From positions 3,613,501 to 3,677,500 of the forward strand of contig OZ024794.1 in NCBI GenBank assembly GCA_964017045.1: a DNA stretch of 64,000 bases. Reading direction: 5' to 3'. Position 1 is the stretch's first letter. Every line of letters starts with the position of its first letter. A program made the translations under genes and the position numbers. This DNA is from Omphiscola glabra (lineage: Eukaryota > Mollusca > Gastropoda > Lymnaeidae). Of the stretch, positions 46,897 through 59,167 are shown piece after piece. The notes beneath the pieces were generated by a model. It worked only from the letters and a program-made list of their open reading frames with translations. It made no database searches and was not told where the DNA came from.

Positions 46897-47206
46897 AGAC
46901 CTGTTTACCCTCATACTCTTAAAATCGTACAATGTCATCACAAAATATTTGGAATAGTAAAAAAATAAACATACAGTATATATAATGTATACACCTCAAA
47001 ATCATACATTGTACGCCAAAATTGTAAGAGTAAACAGGTGGATATAACATACCTTTTTACCCTCAAACTCTTAAAATCATACAATATCATCACAAAATCG
47101 TTCAATACATTATCTTAATAGTAAAAAAATAAACATACAGTATATATAATGTATACACCACAAAATCGTACATTGTACGCCAAAATCGTAAGAGTAAACA
47201 GGTCTG
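46897..47206 (+). mobile_element. Tandem dimer of the CAGACCTG MITE
   Basis: Two short copies (46897-47039 and 47048-47206) lie head to tail, separated by GGATATAA. The outer flanks are ATATAA (46891-46896 and 47207-47212), the family's 6-bp duplication. The inner junction repeats the same flank, so the element plus one flank was probably duplicated as a 151-bp unit. Confidence 0.75.
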
Positions 47207-47639
47207 ATATAAGAAAAAAAGATCCTTCTGACTTTAGAAGGGAATAGTGACTTCTTTTAAATTCCAAACTGCATCATTGATGACAAAGTTCAAGATGTCT
47301 GCTGCAGAGTCTACATCTTTCCCTGGCTAGTTTCCGAGCCAGGTTTAAGGCGGACAAAAGGGCCTGTAGCTATATTCACCATGACCATAAAGATTGACAG
47401 ATTGTTGCAGTGATGACTAAACAGGTGGATGTTATCTTTTCTGCCTAAAGTTATGCCTTGTACATAACATTAGGAATCCAAGTAAAAGTTCTGCCATCTG
47501 TGAAAAGTTGAAGAAAGTTTTTGGAAGCAGTGTTAAATCAGACCACTTTATTTAATAACATTTAAGCAAGAACAGTAACTTTTAGAGTTTGAATGTAAGA
47601 ACAGTAACTCATAGAGTTTGAATTTAAATTAAACAACCC

Positions 47640-47765
47640 CTACAATTGTAAGATAGTGCATGGGGGGGGGGGGCTGAATGAAAATTTGACGAATATTCAT
47701 AAAAGTAACACACTTTATAAGAATCCCAATTAGTGTCTCCCCCCCCCCCCCCCCCCCCCCCCTCT
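47640..47765. repeat. Long G and C homopolymers
   Basis: A G run at about 47661-47672 and a C run of about 26 bases at 47737-47762 lie close together in unannotated sequence. Lengths may be affected by sequencing error. No gene is seen from 47210 to 48190. Confidence 0.7.
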
Positions 47766-48197
47766 TTAAAAAAAAATATCTAAGGCTCTCAACGTCCCTG
47801 AACTATATTAATATTCTATTGACCCACCCGCTTTTGCACTGCAGATTTAGTTTACCAACTATATCAGAAAGGCAAAAAAATTTCTGCATCAAATTTTTTT
47901 AAAGAATCTCATTTAGCCCAATTATCAGCAATTTTCCTTCATGTTCCCCATGAAAAACAGGAAAAACTGACATTTGGGGGTGGGGGTGGGGCTGAAAATT
48001 TGATAGTATGTGTTGTCATCAGCAATGTGTATATGCCAAGTTTCAGCTCAATAGGTTGACGGAAAGTGGGTCGATAAGCTGTCTGAATATTTTTCCACCC
48101 CAAAACAAAGTTAATATAAAGGATTTAAAAATAGACAACATTTTTTTATATCTCTTTTCAAGTCATTCTATACTAAGTAAGTTATAGTAACAAGCCT

Positions 48198-49500
48198 TTG
48201 TTAATGCCTTGCAACAATTGGATCCAATCAGTTATCGCAAACGGCGTGACCTCGAGGCAATCTATTATTGAATTCGGAGTACCCCAGGGTTCAGTCCTAG
48301 GCCCGGTGCTTTTCACTATGTACGTTCAGCCCCTGGGTGCAGTGATCAAGCAGTTTGACATGATATTTCACAAGTTTACGGATAATTCCCAACTTCAGCA
48401 GTCTGGATCCCCTGTCAGTTCTTCTTAGTGTGACACAGAAGACAGTGGAGTCAGTTAAGCACTGGATGACCATAAACAAACTCAAATTATCCATTGCTAC
48501 TGAGCTGATCCCCATTGCTACCGAGCTGATCCCCATTGCTACCGAGCTGATCCCCATTGCTACCGTTCAGAAGCTAAAATCTGTAGATAACACACCATCC
48601 CTCACTCTCTCAGGCGTGCAGATTGAGTTTGCTCAAATGGTGCGAAACCTTGGTGTCTACTTCGACAGAACACTAACTATGGAAAAATCACATTAACATG
48701 CTTTGCAAGGCGATTTTTCTAGAGCTGTGCAGAATTAGTCACATCAGACCTTTTTCAACGTTTGATGCATCAAAGAGGCTTATGGCTGCATTCATGCTAT
48801 CATGCAGGGATTACTGCAATGCTGTCATGGTGGGTTTTCCGGCTACGTTCCTGGATAAAATTAAAAATGCCCAATAATGCGGCTCACATTGTTTTGCGCA
48901 AACGCAAATTTGACCATGCTAAAACACTTCTGAGAGAGCTGCATTGGCTGCCGATCCACGTCCGCATACAGTACAAAATTGCAACTCTGTGCTACCCCTG
49001 CTTGCATGACCTTGTACTGTCCTATCTCAAAGCTCTCCTGATGCCTTACGTACCCACTAGATCACTCCGTTCATCCGATAGTGCCAAACTCTGGATACTG
49101 CGTGTTTGCCATGAGACCTGCGGAAGTTTCGCTTTTGCTGGCCCAAGAATCTGGAATGCCCTTCCTGTCTTTTTCAGAAACAGCCAGACACTGCAGTCTT
49201 TCAAAACTGATTTGAAAACTCATCTTTTTTTTGCACTCATTTGGTGGGGTGATGTAGTCTACCTCCTTGTTTCCAGCTTGTTCATATTCCTTGATGTATA
49301 TTGGCTTGTATTGTCCATTGGCTTGTATTGTCCATTGGCTTTGTATTGTCCATTAGCTTGTATGCAGATTTTGTATTGTAGCGTTTTGTATTTTAATGTG
49401 GAAAAATATAAATTGTCATGCATGGTTGACTTTGTACAGCACTTTGAACCTTAATTAGGGATGAAGCGTGTTTTTGAGATGAACTTTATTATTATTATTA
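48198..49500 (+). mobile_element. Nimb-like (I superfamily) LINE fragment, degenerate
   Basis: The reverse-transcriptase palm reads FGVPQGSVLGPVLFTMYVQP, but the catalytic YADD is replaced by FTDN. It continues with HWMTINKLKLS, an in-frame 21-bp repeat, NLGVYFDRTL, LRELHWLPIHVRIQYKIATL and PRIWNALPVFFRN, then KTHLF. This order and the C-terminal motifs match Nimb/I-type LINEs. Stops separate the pieces. It ends in an (ATT)n tract near 49487. Confidence 0.75.
48499..48566 (+). repeat. 21-bp repeat inside the LINE reverse transcriptase
   Basis: CCATTGCTACYGAGCTGATC-type units repeat three and a half times in frame, encoding repeated IATELIP between conserved RT blocks. Confidence 0.9.
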
Positions 49501-49894
49501 ATATACTAGGCACTCCATAATTACCAACAAGACCTTTCACTTGGCTGGGGTAGTGGGGGTCAAACCAGGCCATTTGACCGTTCACAGGGTTTGGTTGGAT
49601 TAGGAAATTTTGCAATAAATTTGCATGTAGAATGCTGGCCAGCTATTTATTTTTCACTAACTTGAACACACTAACAAGATTATCAATGAATTTTAAGTGT
49701 TGAGGGGAAAAGAAAAAAAGCAAAAACAATTAATTAAAATAAAGCTCATAAAGGCACCAAAAGTTGCAAACTGCCGCAGCTTAACACATTTTCCTACGTG
49801 ATTGAAGTTGATAAGATCACTCCCCTCTGGAAATATTCAGAATCAAAGATGGTTTTACTGGCACAAGTTGCAAAAGGATTAAAACCATCCTTTA

Positions 49895-50045
49895 TAAAAA
49901 TTGCACAAAGTCATGAGTAGGGGAGACATGTCATCGCCTTAAAGACCGTTTTAGAGAACACCTGTACAACAGGAATAAACAAGTCCTTTGGTCCCGTTCC
50001 TAAACATTTCAATAGTGCTAACCATAATGTAATATTAGACATCGC
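49895..50045 (+). mobile_element. Second Penelope-like GIY-YIG fragment
   Basis: One frame reads VGETCHRLKDRFREHLYNRN following a stop, matching the GETGRRL-RF-EHL signature of the Penelope-like endonuclease. It is short and decayed. Confidence 0.55.
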
Positions 50046-50204
50046 AGTTACTATTATATTGTATGCGAGTAATACACCTACTAGAATTTATTGATTTTTT
50101 TTGTTGTACTGATTTAGGCATTTGCAGAAACATTTGAATTTGTATGTGGTGTAATAATAATTAAAGCTAAACATATATTTTTTTATTTGCCCAATTTGTT
50201 TGTG

Positions 50205-50562
50205 CCTCAATGACCTACTACTAATGAGAGAGGCATGGGCAGATGTAAGATCTGTTTAGGTGTGTCTCAATGACCTACTACTAATGAGAGAGGCATGGGC
50301 CGATGTAAGATCTGTTTAGGTGTGTCTCAATGACCTACTACTAATGAGAGAGGCATGGGCTGATGTAAGATCTGTTTAGGTGTGTCTCAATGACCTACTT
50401 CTAATGAGAGAGGCATGGGCAGATGTAAGATCTGTTTAGGTGTGTCTCAATGACCTACTACTAGTGAGAGAGGCATGGGCAGATGTAAGATCTGTTTAGG
50501 TGTGTCTCAATGACCTACTACTAATGAGAGAGGCATGGGCAGATGTAAGATCTGTTTAGGTG
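50205..50562 (+). repeat. 60-bp minisatellite, 6 copies
   Basis: Units containing CAATGACCTACTACTAATGA and GGCATGGGCAGATGTAAG repeat exactly at 60 bp, with only a few substitutions. Confidence 0.95.
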
Positions 50563-51032
50563 TAAAGGTACAATTTAATATACAGGTAATTTAAATGAGC
50601 AAAATCACTAAATCATTTAAGCTGTTTCCTAGACAATTTATTTGTCAATATTTAATTTTTTGTTAAAACTCTTTAAACTTTATAAACTCCTTTCCAACTG
50701 CCGGTGTGTGTGTTTGTGTGTTCATGTGTGTGCGTGTGGTTTTGTACGTGTGTGTGGATGGGGATTGTTTGGAATAGAACATTGATGAGTGAGATAATGC
50801 TAGCCTCTGAACAAATGCTTACATACCCAAGTTTTATTACAGCCATAAAATTAACCAATTGCTGTTGTAGCTGCAATTAATGAAAGGGAACTAAAAAAAT
50901 AAAGGTTTGGGGTGGGGGGGTGGGGGTATGTAAGGAAATTATTCAGTTGTCAATGTATGTATTGCCCCTACCCTCAGTGGGTTTTATTCATTGTCAATTG
51001 AATTAAAAACCATCAAGTTTTGTGTTGAATTT

Positions 51033-51490
51033 ATAAAGACATATGTGCTGTTAATTTTATGCATAAAACAAGTTTAAAGACTTATGGGCTGTTAATTTTA
51101 TGCATAAAACAAGTTTAAAGACATATGTGCTGTTAATTTTATGCATAAAACAAGTTTAAAGACATATGTGCTGTTAATTTTATGCATAAAACAAGTTTAA
51201 AAGACATATGTGCTGTTAATTTTATGCATAAAACATGTTTAAAGACATATGTGCTGTTAATTTTATGCATAAAACAAATTTAAAAGACATATGTGCTGTT
51301 GATTTTATGCATAAAACAAGTTTAAAGACATATGTGCTGTTAATTTTATGCATAAAACAAGTTTAAAGACATATGTGCTGTTGATTTTATGCATAAAACA
51401 AGTTTAAAAGACATATGTGCTGTTAATTTTATGCATAAAACAAGTTTAAAGACATATGTGCTGTTAATTTTATGCATAAAACAAGTTTAA
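51033..51490 (+). repeat. 41-bp minisatellite, about 11 copies
   Basis: Units built on ACATATGTGCTGTTAATTTT and ATGCATAAAACAAG repeat with one-base length changes. Confidence 0.95.
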
Positions 51491-51934
51491 GCTAGAGTGC
51501 AGACATCATAGCAGTACAGAACATAAAAGATGACTTGCAAGGCCTGTACCATGTAGGCTTTTATTTATTTTGTTCAGGAAGTAAAAGGAAAATAAGAAGA
51601 TTTAAAATTGTTAGAGACTTTTTCTTGCTGGAAAAATTGGTTGATTAATAGAGTCAATTTCCTGCACATTAAAATTACATATCAGGTGAATGAACAATGT
51701 GCACCATAATTTTGACAGGTGAATAGCAAATAACTAGGCTGTAAGATTTCAGGTTAATCCACGTTGAGCTGTGGAAATGATTAAGTGTCTGACCTTGGCA
51801 AGGTCTTACAAAAGTTTTCCCTATTAATCAGGTGTCAGGCAGAGATGTTGTGTTTGCGATAGATTCAAATGTGGGCGAACAAAGATAAAAGCCTTTCTTT
51901 TTAAATATGACTCATGGCTTTTCTGCTGAAAAAT

Positions 51935-52065
51935 GACATATAAATTAAATGACATATAAATTAAATGACAAATTAAATGACATATAAATTAAATGACATA
52001 AATTAAATGATATAAATTAAATGACTTAAATTAAATGACATATAAATTAAATGACATATAAATTC
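51935..52065 (+). repeat. AAATTAAATGACATAT-type repeat
   Basis: Irregular units of 12-17 bp repeat about eight times. Confidence 0.85.
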
Positions 52066-52276
52066 ATCTTAAACTAATTATAAATGTCAAGGAGGGAAGA
52101 AAGAATACAATGATATTTTTGCAGTTTGTATTTTTCATGAGCTACACTTTTTGTTCATTCTTTTAATTAAATATTTTGTAATAGCATTTGAAAGAAATCT
52201 ACACCAGGTGGGCAATAAGGTGGAAAAAAAGACAACAGGGCGAAGCTTGACATTTCTGCCAAGAAGACTTCTTTAC

Positions 52277-52613
52277 ATTGTTCTCATTCCATGTACATTT
52301 GTCTCTTTCCATGTACATTGGTCTCATTCCAATTACATTGGTCTCATTCCACGTACATTGGTCTCATTCCATGTACATTGTTCTCATTCCACCTACATTG
52401 GTCTCATTCCATGTAAATTGGTCTCATTCCAATTACATTGGTCTCATTCCAATTACATTGGTCTCATTCCAATTACATTGGTCTCATTCCACGTACACTG
52501 GTCTCATTCCACGTACATTGGTCTCATTCCACGTACATTGGTCTCATTCCACATATATTGGTCTCATGCCACATACATTGGTCTCATTCCACATACATTG
52601 GTCTCATTTCACA
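52277..52613 (+). repeat. 20-bp minisatellite, about 17 copies
   Basis: ATTGGTCTCATTCCACGTAC-type units at 20 bp, with variable positions inside the unit (AATTAC, ATGTAC, ACATAC). Open frames in all three forward phases are repeat artefacts. Confidence 0.95.
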
Positions 52614-53039
52614 AATTTATGATTGGTTATTTAAATGTTGAAATGATATGCATTTCTGTGAAGATGATGATTTTGTTTTTAACTTTATAAAAGACTTAAT
52701 GAATAGTGCAAATAAATAAGAGTTGATGGATAAAAGAAATAATTACTTCCCCTGAAATGACATGAAGGAACTTGTGTTCATGAATAAAGCAGACCAGACA
52801 TAATGTTCAATGGTTCAAATAAAACTTAATGCATCTTAACCAACAATTAAATACGGAACAGCTATCTAGTCAGGGGAACAGCTATCTTGTCAGTGGAACA
52901 GCTATCTAGTAAATGGAATAGCTCACTAGTCAGTGGAACAGCTATCGAGTCAGCGGTTGGTGGGAATCGTTCTATTTAGTCTGCAGTAACAGATGTTCAC
53001 TCCTTCCCACAATTCATTTTGATTAGATGAAATAGACAT

Positions 53040-53612
53040 TGTATCACATTAGTCATAGTAAATGTGAGGAAATAGATATTATGTCACATTTGTCATAGTT
53101 GATGTGTCACATTAGTCATAGTTGATGTGTCACATTAGTCATAGTTAATGTGATGAAACAGACATTTTGTCACATTAATTATAGTTGATGTGTCACATTA
53201 GTCATAGTTGATATGTCACATTAGTCATAGTTGATGTGATGAAATAGACATCGTGTCACATTAGTCATAGTTGATGTGTCACATTAGTCATAGTTGATGT
53301 GTCACATTACTCATAGTTGATGTGTCACATTAGTCATAGTTGATGTGTCACATTAGTCATAGTTGATGTGTCACATTAGTCATAGTTGATGTGATGAAAT
53401 AGACATCGTGTCACATTAGTCATAGTTGATTTGTCACATTAGTCGTAGTTGATGTGTCACATTAGTCATAGTTGATATGTCACATTAGTCATAGTTGATG
53501 TGTCACATTAGTCATAGTTGATGTGTCACATTAGTCATAGTTGATGTGTCACATTAGTCATAGTTGATGTGTCACATTAGTCATAGTTGATGTGTCACAT
53601 TAGTCATAGTTA
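53040..53612 (+). repeat. 23-bp minisatellite, about 22 copies
   Basis: Units built on CATAGTTGATGTGTCACATT, with occasional longer units containing GATGAAATAGACAT. The longer form recurs at intervals, suggesting an older higher-order unit. Confidence 0.95.
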
Positions 53613-54073
53613 ATGGCAAGTTTGTTAGTTGCTAATATATATATGCTGAACTTCTTGTTAAACAGTTGAAGACATTACAATTTATTATGTGTGGTCTAGT
53701 CATGTCTTTAGTTTCACAATGTGCAGTCATAAAACTATTCATGTTTATTGCTTTTATTAGATATTTATAGGGGAAATGGGGAAGGCCAAGATCTTAAATA
53801 ATATCTAAAAATGCAACTTTGAAAATTAAAACTATACATTTAAAAATATGGACACCGTGTACTGTCTGTGTAATAAAAATAGAATAAAAATAATAATTCT
53901 TTTTAATTTAATTTTGTTTTTAAGTGAAATAATATTGGTTAGTTGAAGAAACAGTGATTGTCGGCTAACTTTGAAAGTTGTCTTTGTTCATTGTCAAATA
54001 TAATGTATCATAATGTCACATATCACAAAAATATATATATATATTTTTTTTTTTCATCTTAGATTTCTGCACC

Positions 54074-57000
54074 ATGGCATTCAGCCCACTGCATTCTCCT
54101 GTTTATGTAAGTTGATATATTTTAAAACAATGTCTCTACCAAATGTTTATCAATTTACTATCAAACTGTTACCAATTTACTACCAAACTGTTACCAATTT
54201 ACTACCAAACTGTTTATCAATTTACTACCAAACTGTTACCAATTTACTACCAAACTGTTACCAATTTACTACCAAACTGTTTATCAATTTACTACCAAAC
54301 TGTTTATCAATTTACTACCAAACTGTTACCAATTTACTACCAAACTGTTACCAATTTACTACCAAACTGTTACCAATTTACTACCAAACTGTTTATCAAT
54401 TTACTACCAAACTGTTACCAATTTACTACCAAACTGTTACCAATTTACTACCAAACTGTTACCAATTAACTACCAAATGTTAACCAATTTACTACTTAGT
54501 TCTTTTTGACCAAACTGTTGCCAATTTACAAGTTTTCTTATAAGAATGTTAAAACTTTATCATTTGGATGAGCATAAAAAAAGAGAGCTGATTCTGTTTG
54601 TGTTATTTTGTTTTAATTTTATTTGAATGATTCCAAATCTATAGTTCTCTAATTTTTTATTTCTGTATAACACTGCTCTCAGTAGCATGCTAAAATATGT
54701 TGGATGCTACACAATTTAGGAAGTAATTAAGATGAGTTTTGATTGGATCCCTCCAATATGTGCAGGGAGGAGGAACCTTAACCATTGGCCTTGACTCGGA
54801 TCAGGTGAATCCAGCAGATGGCAGGTATTTCGTAGTCTTTGAGGGCACAAGACGCAGACATATTGTATCGGCTCATGTGGTCAAATCTGCAGGCAGCTGC
54901 CTGTATGCCATTATTCCAGGTAAGTTCATAACTAACTGATGAATAATCCAAAACTGTCCTCGTGACGTATGGTATTCACATTTCTTAATATTATCATGTA
55001 CGCACGTTTATTGGTTCATCAATGTTGTGTGAGTTGATGATTGTGTTTATGGGTTCATCAAGGTTGTGTGCATTGATGATTGTGTTCACCAGTTCTCTCA
55101 TAAAGGGATACTTTTAAATCCATAGTACTGAGTGGGACACTTACAGTTTGTTATTAATTGATGGAGATCCATGGTCCAGTTTGTTTTAGAGAGTATTGGA
55201 GAATTGGTTTCTTGATGTGTGGAGATAAAAAATAACGACAACCTGAAATGTGATTTCTTCTCTTGAAACTTTAAGTCTAGCTGTGGTAGGTAAGACTTCT
55301 ATAAATCTAATCATGGTCTGTACATGTGCATAGAAAGTTGCTAGGTGATGTACATGCCAAACAACCTAGTGTCATCTGGGAACAAGGTGATGTACATGCC
55401 AAACAACCTAGTGTCATCTGGGAACAAGGTGATGTACATGCCAAACAACCTAGTGTCATCTGGGAACAAGGTGATGTACATGCCAAACAACCTAGTGTCA
55501 TCTGGGAACAAGGTGATGTACATGCCAAACAACCTAGTGTCATCTGGGAACAAGGTGATGTACATGCCAAACAACCTAGTGTCATCTGGGAACAAGGTGA
55601 TGTACATGCCAAACAACCTAGTGTCATCTGGGAACAAGGTGATGTACATGCCAAACAACCTAGTGTCATCTGGGAACAAGGTGATGTACATGCCAAACAA
55701 CCTAGTGTCATCTGGGAACAAGGTGATGTACATGCCAAACAACCTAGTGTCATCTGGGAACAAGGTGATGTACATGCCAAACAATCTAGTGTCATCTGGG
55801 AACAAGGTGATGTACATGCCAAACAACCTAGTGTCATCTGGGAACAAGGTGATGTACATGCCAAACAACCTAGTGTCATCTGGGAACAAGGTGATGTACA
55901 TGCCAAACAACCTAGTGTCATCTGGGAACAAGGTGATGTACATGCCAAACAACCTAGTGTCATCTGGGAACAAGGTGATGTACATGCCAAACAACCTAGT
56001 GTCATCTGGGAACAAGGTGATGTACATGCCAAACAACCTAGTGTCATCTGGGAACAAGGTGATGTACATGCCAAACAACCTAGTGTCATCTGGGAACAAG
56101 GTGATGTACATGCCAAACAACCTAGTGTCATCTGGGAACAAGGTGATGTACATGCCAAACAACCTAGTGTCACCTGGGAACAATGACAGTAACTCCTAGT
56201 CACCAGCTACAGACCTCTTGTGTTCAAATGATAGTGTGTCAAGACAGTGTGTCAAGTTGGTCTTTAGAATCCATAGTTGATAGGATGAGATTACACATTA
56301 CACCACCCCCCTCTACCCCCCATGGCTAGTATTGGAATTATAAACCAGTGGGATACAATTTATCAAGATCAAAATGTAGTAGTAGTGTAGCACTTGGGTA
56401 GCTACACATAGTGATTGTAGCGCTTGAGTAGTTACACACATTGATTGTAGCGCTTGAGTTGGGATGAGGGGTGCAGTGTTGATAACGTTTAGAGTGAACA
56501 GTGAAATTGTGATGTTTGGGGTGAGGGGTGCAGTGTTGATAAAGTTTGGAGTGAGGAGTGCAGTGCTGATTATGTCTGGGGGTGAGGGGGTGCAATGGAC
56601 GATGATGACATAAACTGACACTTCACAATGTGAGAAGTTAAACATAAAGTTTTTTTAGCAAAGTGTCCAACTGCGAACGTGTTTGCAAAGTGTCCAACTG
56701 AGACCATGTCAGCTAAGTGTCCAACTGAGACCATGTTAGCAAAGTGTCCAACTGAGACCATGTCAGCAAAGTGTCCAACTGAGACCATGTCAGCAAAGTG
56801 TCCAACTGAGACCATGTCAGCAAAGTGTCTGACCGAGACCATGTCAGCAAAGTGTCCAACCGAGACTATGTCAGCAAAGTGTCCAACTGAGACCATGTCA
56901 GCAAAGTGTCCAAATGAGTCCATGTTAGCAAAGTGTCCAACTGAGACCATGTCAGCAAGGTGTCCAACTGAGACCATGTTAGCAAAGTGTCCAACTGAGA

Positions 57001-57849
57001 TGATGTCAGCAAAGTGTCCAACTGAGACGATGTCAGCAAAGTGTCCCACTGAGACCATGTCAGCAAAGTGTCCAACTGAGACCATGTCAGCAAAGTGTCC
57101 CACTGAGACCATGCCAGCAAAGTGTCCAACTGAGACCATGTCAGCAAAGTGTCCAACTGAGACCATGTCAGCAAAGTATCCAACTGAGACCATGTCAGCA
57201 AAGTGTCCCACTGAGACCATGTCAGCAAAGTGTCCAACTGAGACTTGTTTTTTTTTTTAAATGACGGTATATTTTTCTTTTATTCTGTAATTACTTAAAT
57301 ATGAAAAAAAACAAAACATTTCTCTGAAACGGGCGCAAAATTACTGCATAAAAAAATTCATCTTTATCATGAATTATCACATAAATCAGCCCGCAATCAA
57401 TTACTTTATGTCCCATTGAAAGAACACTTGTGACATTTCTGGAGTCACAGTCATGCACTGCATGGACTCTACAATCACAAACATGCACTGCATAGACTCT
57501 ACAATCAGAATCGTGCACTTTCCAGACGCTACGATTGTACAATTTGAATCATGCACGTGTCCAGACTATACTGTCAGAATCTTGCACTTCCCCAGACTCC
57601 ACAATCCAGTGCAGGTAACCATAGAAACGATGAAGTCCAACGATTCAGCAATAATTCCCAGCGCTGGTGTTGCGAGCCATCTGACTATCGAAGCCTGATA
57701 AAAATTAATTGTGCCCCCACAAGGCACCGTCACTAATCGGCGCCCCCCCCCCCCCCAAATCCCCAGGTGTTGTCAACCTGGACACACTGGTCGCCAGTCT
57801 TACACTTGACATGAACTCTTACAGCACGTTATTCACGTGGGTGGGCCAG
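54074..57849 (+). CDS. N-terminal exons of an AKAP13/ARHGEF28-like RhoGEF (partial)
   Basis: Three exons join in phase: 54074-54106, 54766-54919 and 57767-57849, each with good GT-AG sites; the ATG context is CACCATGG. They encode MAFSPLHSPVY, then GGGTLTIGLDSDQVNPADGR, YFVVFEGTRRRHIVSAHVVK, SAGSCLYAIIPG and VVNLDTLVASLTLDM through WVGQ. In vertebrate AKAP13 and ARHGEF28 the protein begins with a short leader ending APLYG, then a beta-sandwich containing F-x-F-x-G-x-x-RH and a PG turn. The spacing here is the same. Those proteins are Rho guanine-nucleotide exchange factors; the DH-PH domains would lie far downstream and are not in view. Alternative: another protein with a TIG/DBB-like Ig fold. 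An acceptor precedes the ATG exon (CATCTTAG at 54062), so a 5' UTR exon exists upstream. Introns 1 and 2 are filled with minisatellites. Confidence 0.55.
54148..54500 (+). repeat. 22/23-bp minisatellite, about 15 copies
   Basis: Two unit forms, CAATTTACTACCAAACTGTTAC and the same ending TTTAT, alternate irregularly. The array begins about 40 bases after the donor of the first RhoGEF-like exon. Confidence 0.95.
55346..56185 (+). repeat. 42-bp minisatellite, 20 nearly identical copies
   Basis: Units contain GTGATGTACATGCCAAACAA and CCTAGTGTCATCTGGGAACA. Only two substitutions are evident (near 55784 and in the last copy). Being 42 bp, it stays open in two forward and two reverse frames for 280-298 codons, but it sits inside an intron of the RhoGEF-like gene and has no coding support. 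Confidence 0.95.
56658..57244 (+). repeat. 27-bp minisatellite, about 22 copies
   Basis: Units built on AAGTGTCCAACTGAGACCAT and GTCAGCA, with scattered substitutions. Open frames on both strands are artefacts of a unit divisible by three. Confidence 0.95.
57440..57600 (+). repeat. Short degenerate tandem repeat
   Basis: Four or five diverged units of about 30 bp contain CATGCACT and AGACTCTACAATC. Confidence 0.75.
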
Positions 57850-59000
57850 GTATGGGACTAGTTTTGACCATAGCCAATTTACAACAGATGCTTGACTTAA
57901 TCATAAAATATTCTTAAACTAAGCAAACCCTTTCCAAGTGTTGGTCGTGGAGAAAATGTTCTGTAACGTCAGCAACGAATCATAACACTAGAAAAGGGAA
58001 AAAAAAGGAGTATATGTATGTTTCTTTTGTGATCCTCGGGTCCCACCCCCAACCCATTTGCAACCCCAATTACATCCCCAACCTATTTCCAACTCCCATT
58101 ACACCTTTAACTCATTTTCATCCCCAACCCAATTTCAAACCCCTTTTAACCCTCAACCCCTTTTCAACTCCATTTCACCTTCCACTCTGTAATACCGTTG
58201 TCTCTTGTCATGGTTTCCTTGTCCATACCTTAGCCCAAAATAATGGGGTCAGGGGCTAGTTTTTTCCACCAACTCTCTTGATTGCCGATTTTCCCCATCT
58301 AGGCATTAAGTTATCGGTTTGGGGTGAGGGGGTCTGTCTCGGTGTGAAGTGGGCCTAACCTCCTAAAGGTCAAACCGCCCACCCCCTACCCCTGTTTTTC
58401 ACGTCTCCGCTGAGTCAGTCAGCTGTCCAGGAAAGCCTGTGGTAAAACCTTTACATTCCTGACCGTCGTGTAAACATTGGGCTGAAATATGGGACCTTTA
58501 CTGTGATCGGGCATCCGAGGGAGAGGGGGCTAAAAACTATGGGGCCTTAAGGATTTCCCAATCAGACGGTACGATCTGGTCCAAGTTAACTCATGGAATC
58601 CGTTCCCCCACCTATGCTAGAGAGCTGATTCCCGTCACATGTGGACTGATTTGAAGGACGTGATACAGTCCCGCCACGTGGAAACTGAAGTGATACTTTC
58701 TTGGTTAAAGTTTTTCAGTCACAACAACAAGGATGTGGTTATGGAAAGTTTCTTTGGAGCTTGCTGCCACAGTCTATGTTTACCAAACGCCCGCGTGCTT
58801 CAAGTTATGTTTGATGATCTAACGTTTTTATCGTTTTTCACCGTTCATTTAATTGGCCAAAAACCTGTATGGCAATGCTGGAGGGAAATGGCCACATTTC
58901 AGGATGAAACAGTTCAAATTGATTTCGTTTGATGGATGGACTTTGAAAAGGTAAACCCCGGAGTAGTATCATGATAATAGCCGTTAAGAATACGAAGCAG
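57850..59000 (+). other. Unannotated stretch after the last RhoGEF-like exon
   Basis: I looked for a continuing RhoGEF exon and found none. There is a C-rich CCAAC-type degenerate repeat at 58040-58170. A 97-codon open frame at 58639-58932 matches nothing I recognise. Confidence 0.35.
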
Positions 59001-59167
59001 CAGGGGCGTAGGAAAGGGGTGTGGAGGGGGAGTTCCACCCCAGGAGGGGAATTTTTTCTCTATTTTGAGGGACGGCATTATCGGCCGCACGGAGAATTTT
59101 TTCGTGGAAGGGGCGCTGCAGAAAGCTTCAACCGCCCTAGGTGGCACTAACCCTGGCTACGTCACTG
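59001..59167. mobile_element. hAT-like MITE (CAGTGGCGTAG family), decayed
   Basis: The left end is CAGGGGCGTAGGAAAGG and the right end GGCTACGTCACTG. Internal sequence resembles 36142-36301 (a CGTGGAAGGG block). The target duplication is not clear. Confidence 0.5.

Noticed and set aside
52151..52690. 179-codon open frame
   Set aside because: Most of it is the 20-bp repeat read in three phases; no recognisable domain at the unique ends.
55307..56203. Open frames of 280-298 codons on both strands
   Set aside because: They are produced by a 42-bp tandem repeat lacking stops in four frames; repetitive peptide, no start context, and position inside an intron argue against coding.
56570..57260. 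Open frames of 123-216 codons over the 27-bp array
   Set aside because: Same artefact: unit divisible by three, both strands open, no splice or start support.
58639..58932. 97-codon open frame as the next RhoGEF exon
   Set aside because: It has no acceptor in the right phase that I can defend, and the peptide does not resemble the expected region.
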